From Candidatus Chryseopegocella kryptomonas (GTDB lineage Bacteria; Bacteroidota; Ignavibacteria; Kryptoniales; Kryptoniaceae), in NCBI RefSeq assembly GCF_001536065.1, contig NZ_CZVW01000002.1:104557-168556 (forward strand): a stretch of 64,000 bases of DNA, given 5' to 3'. The position numbers and the translations under genes were made by a program. Below are positions 1 through 9,079 of this stretch, piece by piece. Below the pieces are notes generated by a model. That model worked only from the letters and a program-made list of their open reading frames with translations, was not told the DNA's origin and searched no databases. Each line of letters opens with the position of its first letter. Within the stretch, counting starts at the first letter, position 1.

Positions 1-1224
1 ATAAGCACCAAGTCGCAGGGATACATTATATGCTTTTGCAATGTTGTAAACATTTTCAAACGCCGACAGCATCATTCTTTCAAGTCGTTCATTCACCATT
101 TCAGTTGTCCAGTAAAATCCCATTCTATCCTGAACCCATTCAAAGTATGAAACAGTTACACCACCGGCATTTGCAACGATGTCTGGGACGACGAGAATTC
201 CTTTTTCTTCAAGTATCGGGTCTGCGCTTGCAGTTGTTGGACCATTTGCGCCTTCAACGATGAGTTTGGCTTTTATTCTTGGAGCGTTATGTTTTGTGAT
301 TTGATCTTCGCGCGCAGCAGGGATTAAAACATCGCATTCAAGTTCAAGCAGTTCTTCGTTTGTAATTTTATCACCACCGTCAAAACCTTCAAGAGTTTTT
401 TCAGGATTGTTTTGAACATATTTTATTGCTTTTTCAACATCAATTCCTTTTTTGTTATAATATCCACCTGTTATATCGCTTATGGCAATTATTTTTAAAC
501 CTCGCTCTGCGAGTAATTTCGCAGAGATAGAGCCAACATTTCCAAAACCTTGAACTACGACGGTTGATTTCTTCGGTTTTAATCCCAATCTTTCCATCGC
601 AGCTAGTGTTACAATCATAACACCACGTCCAGTTGCTTCTCTTCTTCCGGGTGAACCACCAAGAATTAATGGTTTCCCAGTGACGACAGCGCGTTCTGTT
701 CTTCTCACATGCATGCTGTATGTATCCATTATCCACGCCATTATCTGTTCATCTGTGTTTAAATCAGGTGCTGGAATATCTTTATCAGGTCCGATTATAT
801 CAAGTAAATTTGCGGTATATCTTCTTGTTATTTTTTCAAGTTCAACGCGAGTTAATTTTTTGGGGTCACATTTGACCGCACCTTTTGCTCCACCAAATGG
901 TATATCCATAACTGCACATTTCCAAGTCATCCACGCTGCAAGTGCTTTAACTTCGTCAAGCGTCACATCAGGTGCGTATCTAATCCCACCTTTCGCAGGT
1001 CCGAGGGCGTAATTGTGGATGACGCGATAACCTTCAAAAACTTTTATACTTCCATCGTCCATTTGAATTGGAATTGAAACGATAACTTGCATAGCTGGTG
1101 TTTTGAGAAATTCATAAACGCCAGGTTCAAGTTGGAGTATCTCCGCTGCTTTGTCAAATCTTTTCATCATTGATTCAAACGGATTCTCCTTGTCCGGAAT
1201 TGGCGCAGGTTCTTGATATGACAT
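1..1224 (-). CDS. gdhA: Glu/Leu/Phe/Val family dehydrogenase, probably glutamate dehydrogenase (3' end outside window)
   Basis: NAD(P)-dependent oxidative deamination of glutamate to 2-oxoglutarate and ammonia in the cytoplasm. The frame is open from an ATG at 1224 to the window edge, 408 codons ending ...LRLGAY. The family usually runs about 10-20 residues further, so only the extreme C-terminus is missing. Visible motifs are the substrate-site stretch PFGGAKGAVKCDP (about residues 109-121, with the catalytic Lys of the GGAKG core) and the Rossmann motif GFGNVG (about residue 225-230). A weak Shine-Dalgarno (TTGGGAAAA) precedes the ATG. It is the last gene of a minus-strand run after htpX and the coiled-coil protein, 25 bp from the latter. 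Glutamate rather than leucine or phenylalanine specificity is inferred from overall length and motif wording. Confidence 0.88.
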   Translation of the reverse strand, partial: MSYQEPAPIPDKENPFESMMKRFDKAAEILQLEPGVYEFLKTPAMQVIVSIPIQMDDGSIKVFEGYRVIHNYALGPAKGGIRYAPDVTLDEVKALAAWMTWKCAVMDIPFGGAKGAVKCDPKKLTRVELEKITRRYTANLLDIIGPDKDIPAPDLNTDEQIMAWIMDTYSMHVRRTERAVVTGKPLILGGSPGRREATGRGVMIVTLAAMERLGLKPKKSTVVVQGFGNVGSISAKLLAERGLKIIAISDITGGYYNKKGIDVEKAIKYVQNNPEKTLEGFDGGDKITNEELLELECDVLIPAAREDQITKHNAPRIKAKLIVEGANGPTTASADPILEEKGILVVPDIVANAGGVTVSYFEWVQDRMGFYWTTEMVNERLERMMLSAFENVYNIAKAYNVSLRLGAY

Positions 1225-1249
1225 TGATTTTCCCAAGTTTATTTTGTTT

Positions 1250-2272
1250 TTAATCAAGTTCGTAAGACCAGAAATATCTTATGCCTTTATTTTGAAGGTA
1301 TTCCTCAACTTTTGGATGAAAATCGGAAGCAACGAAAACAAGAAATGTTTGCGGATTTCCTTCTTTTTTCTGAATCTCTTTTGCAATTTTTAGGAATTTA
1401 TCCACTTCTTTCTTTGAAGCCCTCATTTTGACTTCGCCAAGGATTAAAATTTTTTCTCCGTTTTTCTTTCCCCAGCCAAATATGTTAATTTGATTGTAAT
1501 CGTCACCAATCCAGTAATATCTTCGTATAAGTTTATCCTTGACTTCAATTCCTTCTTTCTTCAAAAGCTCGGGGAGAACACGAAGTGATTTATCTTCAAC
1601 AGCAAAACCAATTGAATGAAAAACCCAATCCATTCTCTCTTCAACGGTTTTCATCCTACCAAGCAAAGTTGCGAGAACCTCTTCAACTCTTTTCTGCGCA
1701 TTTGCAAGCTCTTTTAATTGCTCCTCGGTTTTTATCTGTGCCTCGGCAAGTTGATCCATTCGTTGCGTGAGTTGATCAACTCTTTGCGTAAGTTGGTCCA
1801 TTCGTTGCGTTAATTGGTCAACTCGTTGCGTAAGCTGATCCATTCGTTGTGTGAGTTGATCAACCCTTTGCGTAAGCTGATCCATTCGTTGCGTTAATTG
1901 ATCAACTCTTTGTGTAAGTTGTCCTATCGCATTCCAAACTCTATTGAAGTTTTCGGTTGTTTCTCTCTTAAATGTTTCCAGAGATACTTCAGTTCTTTTC
2001 TGTGCTTCCGCAAGTTGATCAACCCTTTGCGTAAGTTGTCCTATAGCGTTCCAGACCCTATTGAAGTTTTCGGTTGTTTCTCTTTTAAATGTTTCCAGAG
2101 ATTCCTCGGTTCTTTTCTGTGCCTCAGCAAGTTCTTTTATCACATTCTTAACCTCGGTTAAATCCATCGCCTTAAGCACTTGCTCATAAACTAATGCTAC
2201 GATCTCAAGCAAAACATTTGCCTGTTTCTCGTCAAAAACTTGCGATATTTTGTCTTTTAGCTCCGATATCAT
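1250..2272 (-). CDS. coiled-coil heptad-repeat protein with C-terminal PD-(D/E)xK nuclease-like domain (DUF3782-like)
   Basis: 340 residues, function unknown. Residues 1-47 are helical. Residues 48-86 and 87-125 are two nearly identical 39-residue units (LAEAQKRTE...RVDQ). Residues 119-174 are eight perfect heptads alternating LTQRVDQ and LTQRMDQ, a long predicted coiled coil. Residues 220-340 form a globular domain resembling the PD-(D/E)xK fold: INIFGWG (262-268), then ILILGEVK (275-282) followed by a Lys/Arg-rich helix. The Glu280/Lys282 pair fits the ExK half of the motif. The position where relatives carry Asp is Asn263 here, so catalysis is uncertain. Similar coiled-coil plus nuclease-fold proteins (DUF3782 type) are common in thermophiles; their role is not established. 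It lies 16 bp downstream of htpX. Confidence 0.8.
   Translation of the reverse strand: MISELKDKISQVFDEKQANVLLEIVALVYEQVLKAMDLTEVKNVIKELAEAQKRTEESLETFKRETTENFNRVWNAIGQLTQRVDQLAEAQKRTEVSLETFKRETTENFNRVWNAIGQLTQRVDQLTQRMDQLTQRVDQLTQRMDQLTQRVDQLTQRMDQLTQRVDQLTQRMDQLAEAQIKTEEQLKELANAQKRVEEVLATLLGRMKTVEERMDWVFHSIGFAVEDKSLRVLPELLKKEGIEVKDKLIRRYYWIGDDYNQINIFGWGKKNGEKILILGEVKMRASKKEVDKFLKIAKEIQKKEGNPQTFLVFVASDFHPKVEEYLQNKGIRYFWSYELD
1751..1918 (-). repeat. eight tandem 21-bp units (42-bp V/M dimer repeat) within the coiled-coil gene
   Basis: 168 bp = 8 x 21 bp, each encoding LTQR(V/M)DQ with strict V/M alternation, so the effective repeat is 42 bp. Copies differ at synonymous positions (for example ttgatcaactc against ttggtcaactc), showing the protein repeat is older than the newest DNA copies. 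Unit number could vary between strains by slippage or recombination. Confidence 0.9.
1898..2131 (-). repeat. tandem duplication of a 117-bp unit in the coiled-coil gene
   Basis: Two adjacent 117-bp units (2015-2131 and 1898-2014) encode the same 39-residue segment with only small changes (EES to EVS). The DNA has diverged mostly at third positions. The last heptad of the second copy is also the first of the eight-heptad array. Confidence 0.85.
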
Positions 2273-2288
2273 GAATTGCTAAAAAATT

Positions 2289-3152
2289 TTAGTAGTAAAC
2301 TCCCATTTGGCGAGCTAATTTTTCAAGCCGTTCAATTCTTTCTTTTATAGGTGGATGTGTTGAAAAAAGTTTCATAATTCCATCGCCACGCAGAGGATTT
2401 ACGATAAACATATGTGCTGTTTCAGGTCTTGCTTCCATTGGTATGGCTTCAACCCCTCGTTCAAGCTTTCTCAAAGCACTTGCAAGTGCAAGTGGCTTAC
2501 CTGATATTTTTGCTCCACCTTCATCTGCTGCGAATTCACGAGCCCTTGAAATGGCAAGTTGAATTAAAACCGCAGCAATTGGTGCAACAATAATTAAGAC
2601 AAGTTCGGCTATCCAGCTTGTGTTGTTTTCTCTATCCCTTGAACCACCAAAAAAGAAAAGAGACCATTGTGCCATACGAGCAAGAAATGTAATTGCTCCA
2701 ACCATTGTTGCAACTATGGTTGCAGTTAAAATATCTCTATGCTTGACATGGGCAAGCTCGTGCCCAAGAACTCCTTCAAGTTCATCTTCGTCAAGGAGAC
2801 GCAAGATTCCCTCTGTAACTGCAACGGCTGCGTTTTGTGGATTTCTTCCTGTTGCAAATGCGTTTGGAGTTAAGCTCGGTATGATATAAACTTTCGGCAT
2901 CGGAAGACCAGCACGTGTTGCAAGTCGTCTTACTATTGCGTGCAATTTCGGGGCTTCGGCTTCTGTTACCTGTTTTGCACCATACATTGCAAGCACAATT
3001 TTATCTGAAAACCAATATGCAAAAAAGTTCATCAAAAGCGAGAACACAAATGCTATAACAAGTCCTGATCTTCCGCCAATTGCGCTTCCTACTGCAAGCA
3101 GAAGAACCATCATTAATGTCATTAAAAATACAGTTTTCAATGTGTTGCTCAT
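2289..3152 (-). CDS. htpX: membrane zinc metalloprotease HtpX (M48)
   Basis: Membrane-bound protease of the inner membrane, involved in turnover of misfolded membrane proteins. 287 residues, the usual HtpX length. Two N-terminal hydrophobic segments (about 7-24 and 30-48) precede the zinc motif HELAH at 131-135. The third zinc ligand is probably Glu206 in the stretch REFAADEGG. Further hydrophobic segments lie at about 142-160 and 181-200. The start ATG at 3152 has a good Shine-Dalgarno (AAGGGGTGA). It follows a minus-strand terminator-like hairpin at 3222-3247, so it probably has its own promoter in the 115-bp gap, and it leads a unit continuing into the coiled-coil protein and glutamate dehydrogenase. 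No heat-shock regulatory element was recognised. Confidence 0.95.
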   Translation of the reverse strand: MSNTLKTVFLMTLMMVLLLAVGSAIGGRSGLVIAFVFSLLMNFFAYWFSDKIVLAMYGAKQVTEAEAPKLHAIVRRLATRAGLPMPKVYIIPSLTPNAFATGRNPQNAAVAVTEGILRLLDEDELEGVLGHELAHVKHRDILTATIVATMVGAITFLARMAQWSLFFFGGSRDRENNTSWIAELVLIIVAPIAAVLIQLAISRAREFAADEGGAKISGKPLALASALRKLERGVEAIPMEARPETAHMFIVNPLRGDGIMKLFSTHPPIKERIERLEKLARQMGVYY

Positions 3153-3221
3153 AATCTATCACCCCTTATTTTGTTTTTGCCAGTTTTAATTTGCTTAAAA
3201 ACATCGCTTTTAAATTTAGCC

Positions 3222-3247
3222 AAAAAAGCAAATTTTTACAAATTTGC
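3222..3247 (-). terminator. probable rho-independent terminator after asnS-ABC ATPase
   Basis: Read on the minus strand: 8-bp stem GCAAATTT / AAATTTGC with a 4-nt loop, immediately followed by six T. The stem is AT-rich and so weak, but the T run and the position just past the ABC ATPase stop codon support it. Confidence 0.6.
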
Positions 3248-3267
3248 GATTTATAGGCGAGAATTTT

Positions 3268-4164
3268 TTACACAGAACCACCACTTACGACATCAATGAA
3301 AATTGAATGCAAAGATGGTTCTTTTATTTCAAATTTTTTAATGTCAATTTTTTCAGCGATCAATTTCAAAATTTCACTCGGGCTGATGTCATCTTCAAGA
3401 GTTATTTCAGCATAATTTGGATAAAGGTCAATTTTCTTGACTTTTTCAAGATTTTTGAGTTTTTCACCATCGCCTTCAAATTCTATATGTATCGTGTTTC
3501 TTCCAAATTTTCTTTTCACTTCTGAAAGAGGACCTGAAAGCACAGGTTTGCCTTTGTTGATGAGGCAAATTTCATCACAAAGTTTTTCAACTTGATCCAT
3601 TTGATGCGTTGAAAAGATTATCGCTTTATTTTGCTCTTTCAACTCAAGCAATATCTCTTTTAAAAGTTCTTGATTCACGGGGTCAAGCCCTGCAAATGGC
3701 TCATCAAGTATGATTAGCTCTGGATCGTGAAGAATTGAAATTATTATTTGAACTTTTTGCTGATTTCCTTTTGAGAGTTCCTCAATTTTGCTATTTGCTC
3801 TGTTTTCAAGTTCAAATTTTTTGAGCCATAATTTAGCTCGTTCAGTTGCAATTTTTCTATCCATGCCCTTTAACTCTGCAAAATAAAGTATCGTTTCAAG
3901 TACGCGAGTTTTTCTGTAAAGTCCACGTTCTTCTGGAAGATAACCAATTTTGCTTTTGATTTCATCGTTAATTTCTTTTCCATCAAATTTAATTGTCCCA
4001 GAATCTGGTTTGATTATGTCAAGTATCATTCTGATTGTCGTAGTTTTTCCAGCGCCGTTTGGACCAAGAAGTCCAAAAATTTGCCCTTGTTTTACCTCAA
4101 ATGAAATTCCATCTACCGCAACAACATTTGAGAATGTCTTTTTAAGATTTTGAACTTGAAGCAT
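3268..4164 (-). CDS. ABC transporter ATP-binding protein (NatA/YhaQ-like, DUF4162 tail)
   Basis: ATPase subunit of an export-type ABC transporter; substrate unknown. 298 residues. Walker A GPNGAGKT (34-41), signature LSKGNQQ (130-136), Walker B LIILDEP (to 156), and a switch His in FSTHQMD. The last ~85 residues form the extra domain seen in NatA-like ATPases that pair with ABC-2 permeases. No permease gene lies next to it: asnS is 6 bp upstream and htpX is downstream beyond a terminator. The partner must be encoded elsewhere, or the ATPase serves another role. Confidence 0.88.
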   Translation of the reverse strand: MLQVQNLKKTFSNVVAVDGISFEVKQGQIFGLLGPNGAGKTTTIRMILDIIKPDSGTIKFDGKEINDEIKSKIGYLPEERGLYRKTRVLETILYFAELKGMDRKIATERAKLWLKKFELENRANSKIEELSKGNQQKVQIIISILHDPELIILDEPFAGLDPVNQELLKEILLELKEQNKAIIFSTHQMDQVEKLCDEICLINKGKPVLSGPLSEVKRKFGRNTIHIEFEGDGEKLKNLEKVKKIDLYPNYAEITLEDDISPSEILKLIAEKIDIKKFEIKEPSLHSIFIDVVSGGSV

Positions 4165-4170
4165 TTTTCT

Positions 4171-5469
4171 TTACGGTTTTATTCTATAAATCATTCTTGG
4201 GAATGGAATTGTTTCTCTCACGTGGTCAAGTCCGCAAATCCAAGCAAGCGTTCTCTCAACGCCTAAACCAAATCCAGAGTGCGGAACACTTCCATATTTT
4301 CTCAAATCAAGATACCAGTCAAATGCTTCAACAGGGAGATTATGTTCTTTTATTCTTTTGAGCAGTGTGTCATAATCATCTTCCCTTTGGCTTCCGCCGA
4401 TAATTTCACCATATCCTTCCGGAGCGAGCATATCAAAAGCAAGAGCATAAGTTTCATCGTTTGGATCTCGTTTCATATAAAATGCTTTAACAGCGGCTGG
4501 GTAATGATGGACCATGACAGGTTTTTCAAACTGTTGAGAAATTATCGTTTCATCTGTATTTCCAAAATCGTTTCCCCATTGGAAATCAACGCCATTCTTT
4601 CTTAAAATTTCAACCGCTTCGTTATATGAAATTCTCGGGAAAGGTCTTTTTATTTTTTCAAGTGGCTCGGTGTTTCGTTCAAGAACTTCAAATTCTTTTT
4701 TGCTCGTTTCAAGAACTCTTGCAACAATGTATTCAACAAATTCCTCTGCAAGATTCATTATATCTTCAAGTTCATAAAAAGCAACTTCTGGTTCAACCAT
4801 CCAGAATTCGGTTAAGTGTCTTCTTGTTTTTGATTTTTCAGCTCTAAATGTAGGACCAAAGCAATAAACTTTTCCAAACGCCATTGCTGCTGCTTCAACA
4901 TAGAGCTGACCAGATTGCGACAGATACGCTTTCCCGAGGTCAAAATAATCCGTCTCAAAAAGTGTTGTAGTTCCTTCGCACGCTGCTGGTGTTAGAATTG
5001 GGGCATCAATTAGGACAAATCCTTTTGAGTCAAAGAAATCGCGAATTGCTTTCACAAGCCGATGTCTTATCCTTAAAATTGCATTTGGTCTTCTTGAACG
5101 AAGCCAAAGGTGACGATGATCCATCAAAAAGTCAATCCCATGTTCTTTCGGAGTTATCGGGTAATCCTGTGCGATGTGAATTATTTGAATATCTTTTATG
5201 TGAAGTTCGTAACCGCCGGGTGCTCTTTTATCCTCATTTACAATTCCAGTTACAATCAAAGATGTCTCCTGCGTGAGAAGATCGTATTTATCAAAAACTT
5301 CATCTGGGGTTTCTCCTTTTACCATCACGCATTGTAAAATTCCTGTTCCATCGCGGACAAGCACAAAACGAATTTTACCACTTGATCTTTTGTTATAAAC
5401 CCAGCCATAGATTTTGACTTCCTTTCCTACATGCTCGGAAAGATTTTCAATATAAACATCCGGTGCCAT
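4171..5469 (-). CDS. asnS: asparaginyl-tRNA synthetase
   Basis: Class IIb aminoacyl-tRNA synthetase charging tRNA-Asn with asparagine. 432 residues, the usual length. An N-terminal OB-fold anticodon-binding domain (about 10-105, [16 protein letters not shown]) is followed by the catalytic core with motif 2 ([19 protein letters not shown]) and motif 3 ([15 protein letters not shown]). The C-terminal wording ([11 protein letters not shown]) favours AsnRS over AspRS. It is divergently transcribed from xseA across 152 bp in which no convincing promoter was seen, and is followed 6 bp later by the ABC ATPase. Confidence 0.95.
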   Translation of the reverse strand: MAPDVYIENLSEHVGKEVKIYGWVYNKRSSGKIRFVLVRDGTGILQCVMVKGETPDEVFDKYDLLTQETSLIVTGIVNEDKRAPGGYELHIKDIQIIHIAQDYPITPKEHGIDFLMDHRHLWLRSRRPNAILRIRHRLVKAIRDFFDSKGFVLIDAPILTPAACEGTTTLFETDYFDLGKAYLSQSGQLYVEAAAMAFGKVYCFGPTFRAEKSKTRRHLTEFWMVEPEVAFYELEDIMNLAEEFVEYIVARVLETSKKEFEVLERNTEPLEKIKRPFPRISYNEAVEILRKNGVDFQWGNDFGNTDETIISQQFEKPVMVHHYPAAVKAFYMKRDPNDETYALAFDMLAPEGYGEIIGGSQREDDYDTLLKRIKEHNLPVEAFDWYLDLRKYGSVPHSGFGLGVERTLAWICGLDHVRETIPFPRMIYRIKP

Positions 5470-5621
5470 ATCTTTTTAAAATTTTGTTTTTAACTTTGCC
5501 AGAAGAATTTACGCAACCTCTGGTGTTGAGAAAAATTAAAAAAAGCAAGCTGAAAAAACAATTTTTTTAGTTCTGATTTTTTCTTTAAATTTTTTCAAAA
5601 ACCAGAGCAAAACCTCGGGCT

Positions 5622-6851
5622 ATGTATAACTTTTATCCGCTGATATCAAAGGAAAAAATTTTGACGGTTTCAGAGCTAACTTATGAGATTAAAAAATTTG
5701 TTGAGCCGAATTTTCAGGATATATGGCTTCAGGGCGAGATTTCAAATTACAAAATTCATACATCAGGACATGTTTATTTTACGCTTAAAGATGAATATGC
5801 TTCAATAAACGCAGCAATCTGGAAAAGATATGCCGATGTCCTTTTGAAAAATTACACTTATAAAGATGGGGATAAAGTCCTCGTCCACGGAAAAATTGAA
5901 ATTTACGAACCGCGCGGTGAATACAAAATAATAGTTGATTTCATTGAACCGCTCGGGATAGGGGAATTGCAGATAAAGTTTGAGATGTTAAAGCAAAAAC
6001 TCGCAGCCGAAGGTTTATTTGATGCAAAATATAAAAAGCCAATCCCTGAATATCCAACAAGAATTGGAATCGTGACAAGTCCGACGGGAGCAGCGATAAG
6101 AGATATGATCAACATTATTTCGCGTCGTTTTCCAGCGGTTGAGCTTATACTTTATCCTGTCAAAGTTCAAGGCGAAGGAGCAGCGGAGGAAATCGCACAA
6201 GCAATTCGTGATTTCAATTTTTATGGAAAAGTTGATGTTATAATCGTTGGAAGAGGTGGTGGTTCAATTGAAGACCTTTGGGCTTTTAATGAGGAAATTG
6301 TCGCAAGGGCTATATTTGAATCAAAAATTCCGATAATAAGCGCAGTTGGACACGAGATTGATTATAGCATAAGTGATTTCGTTGCGGATTTGAGAGCGCC
6401 AACTCCATCAGCTGCTGCTGAACTTGTAGTAAAAAATCGCGATGATGTGCTTGAAAATATCCAGAATATTTGGTATACTATTCATCAACTTGTGGTTGAT
6501 AAAATAAAAAACAGCAAAAAAGAAGTTCAACATCTTGTGAAAAGTTATTCTTTTAATAGACCGCTTGATTGGCTCAGGCAATATACGATGAGAGTTGATG
6601 AGTTAACACGAGCTCTTGATGTGGCGATGTATCATAGATTTGAACTTATAAAAAGTAATTTTGAGCAGTGGTTGAAGCGTTTTGAGTCAGTAAATCCAGA
6701 ACTTGCTTTGAAACGAGGTTATGCCATAGTTTATAAAAATGGAAAAATAATCCATAGCAAAGACGAACTTCAATTAAACGATGAATTTAAAATAAAACTT
6801 GCAGATGGAACAATAAAAGGGGTGGTAAAAGGATATGGCGAAGAAAAATGA
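5622..6851 (+). CDS. xseA: exodeoxyribonuclease VII large subunit
   Basis: Catalytic subunit of ExoVII, which degrades single-stranded DNA to oligonucleotides. 409 residues. An N-terminal OB fold (about 15-110; LQGEISNYKIHTSGHVYFTL) is followed by the catalytic region with PTRIGIVTSPTGAAIRDM and VIIVGRGGGSIEDLWAFN, both hallmarks of XseA, then a coiled-coil tail. It is first in a ten-gene plus-strand run to mutL and overlaps xseB by 17 bp, indicating translational coupling of the two subunits. Confidence 0.96.
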   Translation: MYNFYPLISKEKILTVSELTYEIKKFVEPNFQDIWLQGEISNYKIHTSGHVYFTLKDEYASINAAIWKRYADVLLKNYTYKDGDKVLVHGKIEIYEPRGEYKIIVDFIEPLGIGELQIKFEMLKQKLAAEGLFDAKYKKPIPEYPTRIGIVTSPTGAAIRDMINIISRRFPAVELILYPVKVQGEGAAEEIAQAIRDFNFYGKVDVIIVGRGGGSIEDLWAFNEEIVARAIFESKIPIISAVGHEIDYSISDFVADLRAPTPSAAAELVVKNRDDVLENIQNIWYTIHQLVVDKIKNSKKEVQHLVKSYSFNRPLDWLRQYTMRVDELTRALDVAMYHRFELIKSNFEQWLKRFESVNPELALKRGYAIVYKNGKIIHSKDELQLNDEFKIKLADGTIKGVVKGYGEEK

Positions 6852-7098
6852 AACAACAGAAATTCAGGAACTCACATTTGAACAGGCACTTCGCGAGCTT
6901 CAAAACATAGTTGATAAACTTGAAACAGGTCAAGTGACGCTTGAAGAGGCAATTGAAATGTATGAGCGCGGTGTGAAACTCTCAAAATACTGTATTGAAA
7001 AATTAACACAGGCGGAGTTGAGAATAAAGAAAATAGTAAAGGACGAAAATCAGGGCTTTACATTGCTTGATTTTGATGACTTTAACAACAAAATTTAA
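6835..7098 (+). CDS. xseB: exodeoxyribonuclease VII small subunit
   Basis: Small helical subunit that multimerises on XseA to form ExoVII. 87 residues, slightly long for the family because of the tail after the core. The core motif LTFEQALRELQNIVDKLE followed by LEEAIEMYERGVKL is characteristic. The start ATG lies inside the end of xseA (17-bp overlap). It is followed by dxs 13 bp after its stop; xseB-dxs adjacency is common in bacteria. Confidence 0.95.
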   Translation: MAKKNETTEIQELTFEQALRELQNIVDKLETGQVTLEEAIEMYERGVKLSKYCIEKLTQAELRIKKIVKDENQGFTLLDFDDFNNKI

Positions 7099-7111
7099 AG
7101 GTGGTGAAGTT

Positions 7112-9070
7112 ATGGAAATAAAAAATTCCCAACCCGAGTTAAAACTTCAAATCTTGCCGAAAGTAAATTCTCCCGATGATTTAAAGCAATTAAGTGTTCA
7201 GGAGCTTGAAGTTCTCGCCGGTGAGATAAGAGAATTCATCATAGATGTTATTTCAAAGGTTGGTGGACATCTTGGGGCAAGTTTAGGTGTCGTTGAGTTA
7301 ACGCTTGCAGTTCATTATGTCTTTAACGCTCCAAGAGACAAAATTATATGGGACACAGGTCATCAAGGTTATGTGCATAAGATAATAACTGGACGAAGAG
7401 ATGTTTTCCATACGATAAGACAATTTCGCGGTATAAGTGGATTTCTAAAAAGAAGCGAAAGCATTTACGATGTTTTCGGTGCAGGGCATGCCTCAACTTC
7501 AATTTCAGCTGCTTTAGGAATAGCAACTGCTCGCGATTTTGACGGTGAAGATTATAAAGTTGTCGCAATAATCGGCGATGGTGCGATGACTGCGGGGCTT
7601 GCTTATGAAGCAATGAACAATGCAGGAATGTTAAGAAAAAATTTGATTGTGATTTTAAACGATAACAATATGTCAATTTCTCCAAATGTTTGGGCGGTTT
7701 CAAAGTATTTTACAGAGTTAATTGCAAGCGAGCAATATAACAAGTTGAAATCTTTTATCTGGGATTTAACTGGACAGCTTGATGGGATGGGGGATAGAAT
7801 TAGAAAACTTGCAGCTCGTGTTGAAGGTGGTGTGAAAGCGATAATAACTCCGGGGATGCTTTTTGAGGCGCTTGGATTTAGATATTTTGGTCCTGTAAAT
7901 GGACACAATATCGCAAAACTTATCAAAATTTTGAGCGAGATAAAGAATCTCAACGGTCCAATTTTGCTTCATGTTATAACTCAAAAAGGCAAAGGTTATA
8001 AACCTGCAGAAGAAGACGAACAGAAATATCACGGTGTGACTCCTTTTGATAAAGTCACAGGTAAAATGTATAAGAGCGATAAACCACAACCACCAAGTTA
8101 TACAAAAGTTTTCGGAGAGACAGTTGTTCAACTTGCGAAACAAAATAAAAGAATAGTCGGGATAACCGCAGCGATGCCAGAAGGCACGGGACTTAACATT
8201 TTACAGAGGGAAATTCCAGAGAGATTTTTTGATGTTGGAATAGCAGAGCAACACGCTGTGACATTTGCAGCTGGGCTTGCGACACAGGGATACATTCCAA
8301 TCTGTGCAATTTATTCAACATTTTTGCAAAGAGCTTTTGATCAGATAATTCACGATGTTGCGCTTCAGCATTTGCATGTTGTGTTTGCAATTGACAGAGC
8401 TGGTCTTGTTGGAGCGGATGGACCAACGCATCATGGCGCATTTGATTTAAGTTATTTGCGACTTATACCTGGAATGGTGATAATGGCTCCAAAAGATGAA
8501 AGCGAATTAAGGGATATGCTTTACACAGCAACGATTTATAATAAAGGACCAGTTGCCATAAGGTATCCGCGTGGAAGTGGGGTTGGTGTTCCGCTTAAAG
8601 ATGACTTTGATTATATTGAAATTGGAAAAGCAGAAATTTTGAAAGAAGGGAAAGATCTTGCGATACTTGCAATTGGAAATATGGTTTATCCAAGTTTAAA
8701 GGCATCTGAAAAACTTGCTGAATACGGGATTGATGCAATGGTTGTGAATATGAGATTTGTTAAACCACTTGATGAAAACTTACTTGATCAAATTTTCCAA
8801 AGGTTTGATAAAGTTGTAACAGTTGAAGAGAATACAATTCGTGGCGGATTTGGAAGTGCTGTTGTTGAATATGCGGTTTCAAAAGGTGTGAAGAATGTTG
8901 AATTTTTAATTCACGGTTTGCCCGATGAATTCATTGAGCACGGGACACAGCCAGAACTTTGGCGAATGCTTAAACTTGATGCTGATGGGATTGCTCAAAA
9001 GATTCTTGAAACATTTAGATTTGAAAAATTAACATTTGAAAGGGTGGCAATAGATAAAAATCAAAAATAA
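7112..9070 (+). CDS. dxs: 1-deoxy-D-xylulose-5-phosphate synthase
   Basis: Thiamine-diphosphate enzyme that condenses pyruvate and glyceraldehyde-3-phosphate, the first step of the MEP isoprenoid pathway. 652 residues from the chosen ATG at 7112, which has Shine-Dalgarno AAAGGTGG. An in-frame upstream start at 7067 would lie inside xseB and is less likely. Motifs: GGHLGASLG near the N-terminus, ThDP-binding GDGAMTAG...NDNNMSI, and DVGIAEQHAVTFAAG with the catalytic Glu of the transketolase pyrimidine domain. Its isoprenoid products would feed menaquinone, consistent with mqnC in this window. Confidence 0.96.
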   Translation: MEIKNSQPELKLQILPKVNSPDDLKQLSVQELEVLAGEIREFIIDVISKVGGHLGASLGVVELTLAVHYVFNAPRDKIIWDTGHQGYVHKIITGRRDVFHTIRQFRGISGFLKRSESIYDVFGAGHASTSISAALGIATARDFDGEDYKVVAIIGDGAMTAGLAYEAMNNAGMLRKNLIVILNDNNMSISPNVWAVSKYFTELIASEQYNKLKSFIWDLTGQLDGMGDRIRKLAARVEGGVKAIITPGMLFEALGFRYFGPVNGHNIAKLIKILSEIKNLNGPILLHVITQKGKGYKPAEEDEQKYHGVTPFDKVTGKMYKSDKPQPPSYTKVFGETVVQLAKQNKRIVGITAAMPEGTGLNILQREIPERFFDVGIAEQHAVTFAAGLATQGYIPICAIYSTFLQRAFDQIIHDVALQHLHVVFAIDRAGLVGADGPTHHGAFDLSYLRLIPGMVIMAPKDESELRDMLYTATIYNKGPVAIRYPRGSGVGVPLKDDFDYIEIGKAEILKEGKDLAILAIGNMVYPSLKASEKLAEYGIDAMVVNMRFVKPLDENLLDQIFQRFDKVVTVEENTIRGGFGSAVVEYAVSKGVKNVEFLIHGLPDEFIEHGTQPELWRMLKLDADGIAQKILETFRFEKLTFERVAIDKNQK

Positions 9071-9079
9071 ATCTGCAAA

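Noticed and set aside
455..736. 93-codon open frame on the minus strand at the left end
   Set aside because: It overlaps the glutamate dehydrogenase gene in another frame and has implausible composition.
1751..2131. Regular 21-bp and 117-bp repeats that could look like a CRISPR or minisatellite array
   Set aside because: The units are contiguous, keep the reading frame and encode coiled-coil heptads; there are no unique spacers.
7067..7111. Upstream start for dxs
   Set aside because: It lies inside xseB; the ATG at 7112 has a clear Shine-Dalgarno and matches the usual Dxs N-terminus.
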